A DNA stretch of 58,542 nucleotides from CAYMLQ01 sp964390795 (GTDB lineage: Bacteria > Verrucomicrobiota > Kiritimatiellia > RFP12 > UBA1067): contig CAYMLQ010000002.1 of the NCBI GenBank assembly GCA_964390795.1, positions 1 to 58,542 on the forward strand. The letters run 5' to 3'. The notes under the pieces were generated by a model, which was not told the origin of the DNA, did no database searches, and worked only from the letters and a program-made list of their open reading frames with translations. This document shows, piece after piece, positions 25,259 through 32,590 of this stretch. Made by a program: the position numbers and the translations under genes. Position 1 is the first letter of the stretch, and each line of letters opens with the position of its first letter.

Positions 25259-25387
25259 ATGAGAAAGCTATTCATGGTTCTGGCGCTGTTCGGTGTGGCC
25301 GTGTCTGTTACCGCGTGCAATATGCTCCGGGGGGCGGGACGGGACATCGAGAAGGTCGGCGATTCGATACAGGATGCTGCCAGCTAG
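25259..25387 (+). CDS. Entericidin A/B family lipoprotein
   Basis: This 42-residue gene follows AAAGGAGG seven bases upstream. The product has a basic N-terminus (MRKLF), a hydrophobic signal and the lipobox VTAC, so Cys20 is the lipidation site. The mature part NMLRGAGRDIEKVGDSIQDAA matches the entericidin pattern (CNTxxGAGxDIxxxGxxIxxAA). Entericidins are small envelope lipoproteins induced by stress or stationary phase. The gene has one of the seven shared promoters directly upstream. Confidence 0.9.
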   Translation: MRKLFMVLALFGVAVSVTACNMLRGAGRDIEKVGDSIQDAAS

Positions 25388-25486
25388 CTGCGCGAGCGCC
25401 TGGTGATCGGCGGCTGGGTGGCGATGTGGCGTCCCCAACCACATTTCCCTTCTCTGATGAGGTTCCTGCCGCTTTCACCTGAACGC

Positions 25487-25639
25487 TTACGGAGCCGCGC
25501 TCGCAACCGTCGCAGGGCTCGTAGGCGAAGTGAAGCGAATGCTGGCCCATAACAAGGAAATGGCCAGCAGGCCGCATCCGAAAGTAAGGGCGGTCGCAAT
25601 CAGAATATTCACGATGTGCTCGCTTTGGTTGAGTGTCAT
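25487..25639 (-). CDS. Small single-pass membrane protein
   Basis: A 50-residue reading frame begins with MTLNQSEHIVNILIATALTF and continues with a hydrophobic helix to about residue 36, followed by a short Ser/Thr/Pro/Ala tail. GGAAGGGAAC lies upstream of the ATG. A shared-architecture promoter pointing this way (25770-25814) supports its expression, with a leader of about 124 bases. I do not recognise a family. A longer frame in another register (25742 down to 25308) overlaps it and looks non-coding in its second half. Confidence 0.55.
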   Translation of the reverse strand: MTLNQSEHIVNILIATALTFGCGLLAISLLWASIRFTSPTSPATVASAAP

Positions 25640-25769
25640 GGTCGTTCCCTTCCTTTTCGATTTCAACTACCTTGGAGGCGAAGCCAGCCCTCTTCAGAGC
25701 CGCCGGTTTAAACGACACCACACTGTTACGATTAGCTTTCACGTGAACGAAATCCTTTGTGTTTGTATT

Positions 25770-25814
25770 AGATTAAGCGGATGCGCCCGTCGATTCTATG
25801 GGGTGTAACCCTAT
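25770..25814 (-). promoter_or_regulatory. Shared-architecture promoter reading toward the small membrane protein
   Basis: On the minus strand the dyad ATAGGGTTACACCCCAT is followed after 22 bases by TAATCT (25775-25770). No other good gene lies within 150 bases in this direction, which is the main argument for the small gene at 25487-25639. Confidence 0.7.
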
Positions 25815-25902
25815 GTCATATAACTGCCAAACGCATTCGCATCGACTGCGCGTATCACCCCCGGCATCCAATTCTTCAATCTTGGCTGCGGGAAGGATGC
25901 GG

Positions 25903-26045
25903 GATAAAATGTTGTCGATTACCGACAACCCCGTGCTCGTTCTGACAGGCCGGCTTGAGCGGAACGGCCGCGTAAGGGCCGCAGAAGCGGGTGCCGATGG
26001 CATTCTCAACAGCCCCGTTGACGATCTTGAGCTGCTCGTCCAGGG
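25903..26045 (+). pseudogene. Possible remnant of a response-regulator receiver domain
   Basis: One frame reads VLVLTGRLERNGRVRAAEAGAD followed by GILNSPVDDLELL, which resembles the second half of a receiver domain (VLTxxxxxxRVxxxEAGADDFLTKPVDxxEL). The phospho-acceptor half is missing, and the conserved Lys of the KP motif is replaced (NSP). A REP-type hairpin lies just downstream at 26123-26144. It is most likely decayed, but the similarity is short and could be chance. Confidence 0.35.
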
Positions 26046-26122
26046 CAAGCAGACGCTTGCCCCTCCCGTGTGTTTTGTGCCCGTCTTATGGTCAAAAAAT
26101 ATTTCGGCGGTGGTATCCGAGC

Positions 26123-26144
26123 GGCGGAATCCCCGTAACCCGCC
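26123..26144. repeat. REP-type hairpin, inverted copy
   Basis: On the minus strand this reads GGCGGGTT-ACGGGG-ATTCCGCC, a copy of the hairpin at 24047-24068 with changes in one arm. It lies just downstream of the receiver-like remnant. Confidence 0.6.
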
Positions 26145-26277
26145 GCCGGCTCCCGGTATCCGCTTTGGATTTATCCGCGCTAGAACGGATTACGATATGG
26201 AGGTAAAGCAGACTCTATTTGCACGGAATACGCCGCAGCAGTTCGACTAACAGCGTATCCGGCGACGTGTGGGACTA

Positions 26278-26559
26278 TCAGACCTTGACCACGCTGTTAC
26301 GGCTTCCATACTCATTCGCAACGGACTCCGCGCAGGCGGGATCCAGGCGCCAGACGCCGTCGATGATGAACTTGTATTCGTGGAGCCCCGGCAGAAGCTG
26401 CACCTGCGCTTCATGACGTCCGGTGTCCGGATTGTACCGCAGCGGATCCGCGGTGGGGTTCCAGTTGTTGAACGTGCCCACGACATAGGCCTGACAGTCC
26501 GCCTTCGCTGCCAACTCGAAACGCGCGCGTTTCAACAGCGCTTCAATTGAGTTCTTCAT
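26278..26559 (-). CDS. Stand-alone CBM48 (glycogen-binding) protein
   Basis: The 93-residue protein is nearly all one CBM48 / AMPK-beta-type glycogen-binding domain: AYVVGTFNNWNP, then YKFIIDGVWRLDP and NSVVKV. The two Trp and the Asn of the carbohydrate site are present. A short N-terminal helix (MKNSIEALLKRARF) precedes it. GAGGAG lies 3 bases before the ATG. It is 21 bases downstream of a second CBM48 gene and probably shares that gene's stress-type promoter at 27010-27054. It is likely cytoplasmic, acting on glycogen or as a regulatory binding unit. Confidence 0.82.
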   Translation of the reverse strand: MKNSIEALLKRARFELAAKADCQAYVVGTFNNWNPTADPLRYNPDTGRHEAQVQLLPGLHEYKFIIDGVWRLDPACAESVANEYGSRNSVVKV

Positions 26560-26580
26560 CTGCTCCTCGTTTACGGAGAA

Positions 26581-26958
26581 TCATATCCGAACGACGCTGT
26601 TGGGCTCGCCTGTTGCGTCAGGGACGCAGTGGGGGCACCTGGCATCCCTTTGCCAGACGCCGTTCACCACGAACTTGTACTCGTATGTGCCTGCTGGTAG
26701 CAGCAGGGTCGCCCGGAAGACGCCGTCCTCCGGACGGTGGTTCAACGGATGCGTATACGGGTTCCAGCCGTTAAAGGTCCCGGCGACGTAGACCTTGCTG
26801 CTCGGGTCTGCGGCGACCTCGAACTCGACCGCTTTTCCCGTCTCGAGGGCCATCAGCCGCATCAGATAGTTGAGATACGAGGATGACTTGCGCGACCTTG
26901 TTCGGGTTGAACCTGTCGCTTGGGCTTGCGAGGGCCTTTCAGTCGTGGCGGTTGGCAT
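26581..26958 (-). CDS. CBM48 (glycogen-binding) protein with basic N-terminal tail
   Basis: The first 35 residues of this 125-residue protein are Ser/Thr/Arg-rich (TRTRSRKSSSYLNYLMRLM) and the rest is a CBM48 domain: VYVAGTFNGWNPYTHPL, then YEYKFVVNGVWQRD and NSVVRI. The sugar-binding Trp pair is intact. AGGAG precedes the start. The shared dyad promoter is 52-96 bases upstream, so both CBM48 genes appear to belong to the stress regulon. No catalytic domain is attached, unlike CBM48 in branching or debranching enzymes. Confidence 0.82.
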   Translation of the reverse strand: MPTATTERPSQAQATGSTRTRSRKSSSYLNYLMRLMALETGKAVEFEVAADPSSKVYVAGTFNGWNPYTHPLNHRPEDGVFRATLLLPAGTYEYKFVVNGVWQRDARCPHCVPDATGEPNSVVRI

Positions 26959-27009
26959 AACAAGTCTCCTATCAGTTGCGCAAAAGTTTTACACATTCAA
27001 ATCGGCTGA

Positions 27010-27054
27010 ATGGTAAGCCCCTCGACACGTTTCTGCAATGGGGTCATTTCCTAC
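27010..27054 (-). promoter_or_regulatory. Shared-architecture promoter of the CBM48 operon
   Basis: On the minus strand GTAGGAAATGACCCCAT is followed after 22 bases by TACCAT (27015-27010). The transcript should start about 45 bases before the ATG at 26958. Confidence 0.75.
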
Positions 27055-27068
27055 CTTGAGCGGCGGCT

Positions 27069-27455
27069 TCAGACCTCCAGCGACAGCGCATCGGTCGGGC
27101 AGCACTGCATCGCGTGCAGGCAGGTCGCTTCAAGGCGGGGAGGCACGGAGGTCATTCTGACGTGCGCACGGTCGCCGGACAGCTCGAAGACCTCGGGACA
27201 GGTACGCGTACACTGCCCGCAGCCGGTGCAGAGGACCGGGTCGATCTTAGCCAGCAAAAAGGAGGCCTCGTCAGCGCCGGCGCCGGGCAACGGCGCCGGC
27301 TCCTCAGCCTTTGGCGGCGCGTTCTCACGCTCCAGAAAGCGCTCGAACAGATGCCTGGCCTCGGACGAGCGGGCTGTCCGGGCCATATGCTGCGCATGCG
27401 ACACCAGACGTTGATCACAGGTTTTCGCTTCCGTAATGCGAAAGGTCAAGGGCAT
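27069..27455 (-). CDS. [4Fe-4S] ferredoxin with N-terminal extension
   Basis: In this 128-residue protein the last 60 residues form a single-cluster ferredoxin: CTGCGQCTRTCP gives three ligands plus Pro, and CCPTDAL supplies the fourth. The N-terminal ~65 residues are charged with no recognised fold. AGGAGG lies 6 bases before the ATG. A shared stress-type promoter is upstream (27512-27556). A shorter ferredoxin at 43137 is under the same promoter type, so two low-potential electron carriers seem co-regulated with SOD. Confidence 0.82.
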   Translation of the reverse strand: MPLTFRITEAKTCDQRLVSHAQHMARTARSSEARHLFERFLERENAPPKAEEPAPLPGAGADEASFLLAKIDPVLCTGCGQCTRTCPEVFELSGDRAHVRMTSVPPRLEATCLHAMQCCPTDALSLEV

Positions 27456-27511
27456 GGCCTACCTCCTAATGAGAGCTTCTTCTCTCGCTTAACGTCTGGT
27501 AATTTTCTAAC

Positions 27512-27556
27512 ACGATACACGATCAGTGACCCCGGCGGTATGGGGAGTTCCCCCTA
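27512..27556 (-). promoter_or_regulatory. Shared-architecture promoter of the ferredoxin at 27069
   Basis: On the minus strand TAGGGGGAACTCCCCAT is followed after 22 bases by TATCGT (27517-27512). The left half-site is shifted by one base relative to the other copies. The CCCCAT half and the spacing are exact. Confidence 0.7.
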
Positions 27557-27819
27557 GCCCGCGCCGGAGACGGGGTGCGCGGCAACCAAGCCCGCCGCCC
27601 GGGATTCAGGAGCAAACGTCCGCAGGGCACGGGGAACGGCGGCGTGGACTGGCGGCGGGTTACGGGGAACCCAGGACGACACGACACGCGCATAGCAAGG
27701 GACGCCTCCCCGCAGGCGTCCGCAGGGCACAATGACTCCCTGACCTCCCACCACTGACCTCCGACCACTGACCTCCGACCTCCGAAGTTACCGGCGAGCC
27801 CGCCGGAGGTCAGTGGTCG
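27557..27819. repeat. Repeat-filled gap between ferredoxin promoter and kinase gene
   Basis: No gene is seen. A truncated REP-type hairpin (27654-27672) is followed by a GGACGCCT/AGGCGTCC hairpin near 27704-27722. A CCGACCT-type array of both orientations (27738-27819) comes last. The last array runs into the kinase gene and supplies its stop codon. Confidence 0.65.
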
Positions 27820-28925
27820 GGCGGCAGCTCGACGGTGAAGACCGCGCCGCGCGGCTTGCGCTCCTCCACGTAGATGCGGCCGCCATGCGCCTCCGCCACC
27901 ATGCGGCAGAAGGTGAGGCCCAGGCCGGTCTGGCGCGCAGCGAACGCTTTCATTTTGACGCAGGCGAATTTGTCGAAAATCGCCTCGCGAAAGCCCACCG
28001 GAACGCCCGGCCCCTCGTCTTCGACATGGATCTGGCAGACGGGCTGTTTGCCGTCGGCGGGGCAGACGCGCAACTGTACCTCGCTGTTTTCCGGGGAGAA
28101 CTTGACGGCGTTGGACAGCAGGTTGTCGATCAGGCGCACCAGCAGGCCTTCGTCCGCGTCAACCAGGCAAGGCGCTTCGGGCACCTCGATTCGGATGCGG
28201 ATGCGCTTCGCCTCGGCGTGCGGAAGCAGGCTCAGCGCGGCGGTGCGAGCCCGCTCGGTCAGATCCACGCGGGTGCGGTTCAGCTTGAAGCCCGTGTGCT
28301 CCATGCGCGAGACTTCGAGCAGGTCGGTGACAAACCGGTCGGCCAGATCCACCTGACTGCGGATCGTCCGGGCAAGCGCACGGGCGGGCGGGGGGACGTC
28401 GAGCGCCTCGATCCGCAGCGCGGACAGCATGATTCCCAGGAGCGGGTTGCGGAGGTCGTGAACGATCATGTCCGACAGCTCTTCCCTCAGGCGCAGCAGG
28501 GCGTTGCGCTCGTCATAAAGCCGCTTCAGGCAGAGCGCGTTGCGCACGCGCAGCAAAGCCTCCTCGGTGTCGATCGGCTTGGTGATGAAGTCGTTGGCGC
28601 CGCTCGCCACGCCTTTCAGACGGTCGGCCCGCTCGTGCAGCGCCGTGACCAGCAGCACGGGGATGGGGGCGGTGAGGGCGTCGGCCTTCAGGCGGCGGCA
28701 GACCTCCATCCCGTCTAGCCGGGGCATCATCACGTCCAGCAGGATCACGTCCGGCTGCGACGCGGCGACCTCGCTGAGGGCTTCCTCGCCGTCGGCCGCA
28801 TCGAAGACGGTATAGCCGTGCATGGACAGGATGTCGCAGAGGAGCCGACGGCTCATCTCGTCGTCATCGACGACCAGCACGCGGCCCGCTGCGGCGGCAG
28901 CGTGAACGTCTGTCTTTGCAATCAT
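27810..28925 (-). CDS. Response regulator-histidine kinase hybrid
   Basis: The 371-residue protein has an N-terminal receiver domain (about 14-130) with the acidic DDD triad, phospho-acceptor Asp64 in VILLDVMMP and Lys116 in TKPI. A HisKA segment follows with His156 in MIVHDLRNPLLG, then an ATPase domain with an N box (DNLLSNAVKFS) and G boxes (DEGPGVP, TGLGLTF). The receiver-first order suggests a relay intermediate that takes phosphate or is switched by an upstream kinase. Its start overlaps the preceding receiver gene by 4 bases. The last residues and the TGA stop lie inside a repeat array. Confidence 0.88.
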   Translation of the reverse strand: MIAKTDVHAAAAAGRVLVVDDDEMSRRLLCDILSMHGYTVFDAADGEEALSEVAASQPDVILLDVMMPRLDGMEVCRRLKADALTAPIPVLLVTALHERADRLKGVASGANDFITKPIDTEEALLRVRNALCLKRLYDERNALLRLREELSDMIVHDLRNPLLGIMLSALRIEALDVPPPARALARTIRSQVDLADRFVTDLLEVSRMEHTGFKLNRTRVDLTERARTAALSLLPHAEAKRIRIRIEVPEAPCLVDADEGLLVRLIDNLLSNAVKFSPENSEVQLRVCPADGKQPVCQIHVEDEGPGVPVGFREAIFDKFACVKMKAFAARQTGLGLTFCRMVAEAHGGRIYVEERKPRGAVFTVELPPDH

Positions 28926-29320
28926 CGGTTCGCGGTATCCCCGGCCGGGGCCGTGCCGCCCAAGCAGGCCTCGATACGCCGCAGCAGTCCGGGCACGTCA
29001 AACGGTTTGGTGATGCAGATGTCGCAGCCCGCGGCCAGAATCCGGGCGGCGTCTCCGGCCATGGCGTAAGAGGTCAGCGCCCAGGTCGGGATATCGCGTG
29101 TCAGCGCGTCACCCTTCAGCGTCCGCGTCGCCTCGTACCCGTCCATGAGCGGCATCTGGATATCCATCAGAATCAGGTCGGGCAGGTGTTCCCGCGCGCG
29201 CTTGACACCCTCGATCCCGTTGTTCGCCGAGAGCACCCTGTAGCCCTTCACGGTCAGCAGGTCGACGAGCAGCTTCCTGTTCCGCAGGTCATCCTCCACA
29301 ACCAAAATCGTGTGCTTCAT
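28922..29320 (-). CDS. Single-domain response regulator
   Basis: In this 132-residue protein one receiver domain fills the length: EDD at 9-11, phospho-acceptor Asp53 in LILMDIQMP, Thr in ALTSY and Lys in ITKPF. It resembles DivK-type stand-alone receivers, which carry phosphate between kinases or act by protein contact. A Gly/Thr-rich tail of about 15 residues follows. It overlaps both neighbours by 4 bases (ATGA), so it is co-translated with the two hybrid kinases and probably relays between them. Confidence 0.87.
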   Translation of the reverse strand: MKHTILVVEDDLRNRKLLVDLLTVKGYRVLSANNGIEGVKRAREHLPDLILMDIQMPLMDGYEATRTLKGDALTRDIPTWALTSYAMAGDAARILAAGCDICITKPFDVPGLLRRIEACLGGTAPAGDTANR

Positions 29321-32106
29321 GAGAGCACCTCTGCCGTGTGCGACTGAACCGCAGACAGGGCACCAACGGGAATCGCAAACGTGAAGCGGCTACCGTGTCC
29401 CTCGCCTGCGCTTTCCACCCAGATGCGGCCCCCGTGCAGGCCCACCAGTTGCCTGGCCAGGCTGAGCCCCAGACCGGTGCCCGGCGTCTTGTCCGCAGCG
29501 CCCTGCTTGACCTGATAGAACGGCTCGAAAATATGTTTCTGATGCTCCGCCTCGATGCCGATGCCGCTGTCGGCCACCGACACTTCGAGCTGCGGGACGG
29601 GCTCGTCCGTCAGCCGCGCCTGCACGCGGATCAGGCCGCCGTCTGGCGTGAACTTGGTCGCGTTTGAAAGCAGGTTGTAAAGGATCTGTTTAAGACGGCG
29701 CTCGTCGGCCGTCACCATCAGGCTGCGGACGGGGTCTGACATGTCGAAGTCCAGCCGGATGCCGTGCTTGAAGCAGCGCTCCCTGACGAGGACGCGGCTG
29801 CTCTCCAGCAGATCCCCCGCGTTGAAGCGCGTGAAGGCGGGCTCCATCTTGCCGGCCTCGATTTTGGACAGGTCGAGGATGTCGTTGATCAGGCTGAGGA
29901 GGTGCCGGCCGCTCTCGTAGACGTCGGTGACATACTCTTTCTGCTTGGCGGTGAGCGAGCCGAAGTACTCGTGCTCCAGCACTTGGGAAAACCCCATGAT
30001 CGCGTTCAGGGGCGTGCGCAGCTCGTGGCTCATCGACGCCAGAAAGTCCGACTTGGCCTGGCTGGCGCGCTCCGCCTCGACTTTGGCCTGGCGCAAGGTC
30101 ATCTCCGTCTCCTTGCGCTGCCGGATGTCGCGGATCACGCTCAGGAGCATCTCCTGCCCTTCGATGACCACGCCACGGGAGCTGACCTCGACCGGCACGC
30201 TGCTGCCGTCCTTGCACACGTGGACGCTTTCAAAGAGGAAGCCCTGAACCCGCGCCCGCTGCATCTGGAGATCCACGACCTCCGCATCCTCTTGCCGCAG
30301 CGCGTGGATCCGCAAGTTGAGAAGTTCCTCTTTGGGATACCCGTAGAGTTCCACGGCGGCCTGGTTGGCCTCGATGACGTGGCCTTCCAGATCCACCAGC
30401 AGCAGCGGGTCGCGGGCATACTGGGCGATCAGCTCGTAGCGGGCCTTCACCGCCTCGGCGAGCTTGAGCCCCGTGATGTCCTGAGTGGTGCCGAAGCCGC
30501 CCAGCAGCGTGCCGGCGGAGTCGACCTCTAGCTCGGCCCGCTCGCGAACCCACTTGACGGCGCCGCCGACGAGGATGCGGTGCTCGACGTCGTAAGGCTC
30601 GCCGCGCAGCGCAGCGGCCCACTTGGCGTCCACATACGCCCGGTCGTCCGGATGGATCGTGCTAAGGAAAGTCTCGTAGGTCAGCGGCGTCTCTTTCGGG
30701 ACACCGAAAATACGACAGTTCTCATCCGACCAGAGGAGTTCGTTGCGCTGGAGGTTCAGGCGCCAACTGCCGACGTGCGCCACGGACTGGGCGCGGGCCA
30801 AATCTTCCCGGCTTTCGCGCAGCACCTCGAGATCCCTCTGCCGCTGCATGGCCACTGCCACGTGCTCGGCGACGGCGTCCATCAGCGAGAGGTCATCGGC
30901 GCTGAAGGTTGCCCGCTTGCGCGAGCCAAACGAAAGGGTCCCGAGCAACCGGTTATGCGACAGCAGCGGTTGGCAGCTATACGCCTGCACGCCGTAGCCG
31001 GCCAGCAGCACCATGCGCGGGTCGTTGGCGTGCGGGATGTTCTCGAAGACCAGGCGCCGTTGCTCGTCGAACACGCAGGTGACGCCGCAGACGCAGGCGT
31101 TGACCTGGCCGATCTTTTCCGCATCGGCAGTCGGGAAGCCGGCGCAGGCGTTGAGCAGGAGGCGGCCTGACGGCTCGTCCGCGAGGAAGTTCAAAAACAC
31201 GTCGCACGCCAAGAATTCCATGACCGCCGTGCAAAGTTCGTTGATGACATGGCGGGGCTCGTCGGCAGCCAGCAGGCGGTGAGCGGTGTCGGCGAGGAGT
31301 TCCTCGCGGCGGCGGCGGCGCTCTAGCTCGCGCTCTGCGGCCAGGCGCGCGGTGATGTCGTTGGCGAGCACGAGACGGCAGGGCCGGCCGCTGAACGGGA
31401 TGGAGCTGGCCGTGATCTCGACGTCGATCGGCGTGCCGTCTCTCTTCTGGTGGACAAGAACGCCCACGTGGACGTTCTTCAGCCCCTTCTGGCTTTTGAT
31501 CACAGCCCGCGCCCGCTCCCGCTCTTCCGCCGGGCGGATGTCCAGCACCGTGAGCGCAAGGAGTTCGTCGCGGGTGTAGCCGTAGTGACGCAAGGCTGCG
31601 GCGTTGACGGCGAGGAACCGGAACGTCTCCTCGTCGAAGACCCACATCGGGTTCGGGTTGGCCTCGAACAGCAGGCGGAACTGCGCCTCGCTGGCGCGGA
31701 GCTGGCTCTCCGCTTGCCGCTGCTGGCGGCGCACCTCGGCGTCGCGCAGCTCGCGGGCGATCGCCGGGTTCAGACGGGTCAACTTGTCCTTGAGCACGTA
31801 GTCGTGCGCGCCCGCCTTCATGACCGCCACCGCCTGCTCCTCGCCGATGACGCCCGACACGACGATGAACGGCAGGTCCACGCCGGACTGCTGCACAAGC
31901 GCCAGGGCCTCCGCGCCGTTGAACAGCGGCAGGCGGTAGTCGCTGAGCACGATGTCCCACGGCTCTTCGGCCAGGGCGGCGCAGAGTTCGGCCGCGGTCT
32001 GGGCGCGCCGGTAAGCAGGCTCGTAGCCGCCCTGCCGCAGCGTGCGCAGCAGCAGCAGCAGGTCGTCGTCATTGTCCTCGACGATCAGGACGCGCAGGGT
32101 GCTCAT
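29317..32106 (-). CDS. Multi-domain hybrid histidine kinase (REC-PAS-GAF-PAS-PAS-HK)
   Basis: The 929-residue cytoplasmic kinase starts with a receiver domain carrying Asp56 in IVLSDYRLP. A PAS domain (about 145-260, NPNPMWVFDEETF), a GAF domain (about 280-440) and two further PAS domains (about 455-545 and 560-680) follow. The HisKA has its His near residue 694 in SMSHELRTPLNAIMGFSQ. The ATPase domain has an N box (NLLSNATKFTPDGG) and G boxes (DSGIGIE, GTGLGLSLARQLV). No membrane segment is seen. It overlaps both neighbouring genes by 4 bases. The input is unknown; GAF and PAS allow a small ligand or redox signal. Confidence 0.9.
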   Translation of the reverse strand: MSTLRVLIVEDNDDDLLLLLRTLRQGGYEPAYRRAQTAAELCAALAEEPWDIVLSDYRLPLFNGAEALALVQQSGVDLPFIVVSGVIGEEQAVAVMKAGAHDYVLKDKLTRLNPAIARELRDAEVRRQQRQAESQLRASEAQFRLLFEANPNPMWVFDEETFRFLAVNAAALRHYGYTRDELLALTVLDIRPAEERERARAVIKSQKGLKNVHVGVLVHQKRDGTPIDVEITASSIPFSGRPCRLVLANDITARLAAERELERRRRREELLADTAHRLLAADEPRHVINELCTAVMEFLACDVFLNFLADEPSGRLLLNACAGFPTADAEKIGQVNACVCGVTCVFDEQRRLVFENIPHANDPRMVLLAGYGVQAYSCQPLLSHNRLLGTLSFGSRKRATFSADDLSLMDAVAEHVAVAMQRQRDLEVLRESREDLARAQSVAHVGSWRLNLQRNELLWSDENCRIFGVPKETPLTYETFLSTIHPDDRAYVDAKWAAALRGEPYDVEHRILVGGAVKWVRERAELEVDSAGTLLGGFGTTQDITGLKLAEAVKARYELIAQYARDPLLLVDLEGHVIEANQAAVELYGYPKEELLNLRIHALRQEDAEVVDLQMQRARVQGFLFESVHVCKDGSSVPVEVSSRGVVIEGQEMLLSVIRDIRQRKETEMTLRQAKVEAERASQAKSDFLASMSHELRTPLNAIMGFSQVLEHEYFGSLTAKQKEYVTDVYESGRHLLSLINDILDLSKIEAGKMEPAFTRFNAGDLLESSRVLVRERCFKHGIRLDFDMSDPVRSLMVTADERRLKQILYNLLSNATKFTPDGGLIRVQARLTDEPVPQLEVSVADSGIGIEAEHQKHIFEPFYQVKQGAADKTPGTGLGLSLARQLVGLHGGRIWVESAGEGHGSRFTFAIPVGALSAVQSHTAEVLS

Positions 32107-32570
32107 GGGTTGTTCCTGAACTTCGGGGCCGCGACGTTGATCACCAGCCAGTAGAGGCCGAGTTGGCGGACCGCCTCGGTGAACGCGGTGAAATCGATCG
32201 GCTTGCGCACGTAGCTGTTGCAGCCCTGGGCGTAGCTTTCGGCCACGTCGCGGTCCTCAAGCGACGAGGTCAGCATGATGACCGGCAGCAGCCGGGTGCG
32301 CTCGTCGCCGCGGATGCTGCGCAACACTTCCAGCCCGTCCACCTTGGGTAGCTTCAGATCCAGCAGGATCAGCTCCGGCACCTCCTGCGTGTCGCGCCCG
32401 GCGTACGCGCCGGTGCCGAACAGGTAGTCGAGCGCCTCGACGCCGTCGCGGGCGATCACCACGTCGTCGCGGATGTTGTTCTTCTTCAAGGCGCGCAGCG
32501 TGAGCGCCTCGTCGCCAGGGTTGTCTTCCACCAGCAAAATCGTCCGTTTGTCGGTGCCAAGTGAGTTCAT
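32103..32570 (-). CDS. Rcp1-type response regulator
   Basis: With the start at ATG 32570, seven bases after GGAG, the protein has 155 residues. A start 24 bases earlier, overlapping the upstream stop, is possible but lacks a ribosome site. The receiver has EDN at 15-17, the long alpha1-beta2 insert, phospho-acceptor Asp71 in LILLDLKLPKVDG and Lys in YVRKPIDF. This is the Rcp1 pattern of stand-alone receivers paired with phytochrome-like or HWE-like kinases. Its partner here is probably the membrane kinase directly upstream (32591-36244). Confidence 0.88.
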   Translation of the reverse strand: MNSLGTDKRTILLVEDNPGDEALTLRALKKNNIRDDVVIARDGVEALDYLFGTGAYAGRDTQEVPELILLDLKLPKVDGLEVLRSIRGDERTRLLPVIMLTSSLEDRDVAESYAQGCNSYVRKPIDFTAFTEAVRQLGLYWLVINVAAPKFRNNP

Positions 32571-32590
32571 GGGATGCTCCTTGTTCGCTT

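Noticed and set aside
25308..25742. 144-codon minus-strand frame beginning MKANRNSVVSF
   Set aside because: Its second half is antisense to the entericidin gene and low in coding character; the 50-residue membrane protein in another frame is the better candidate.
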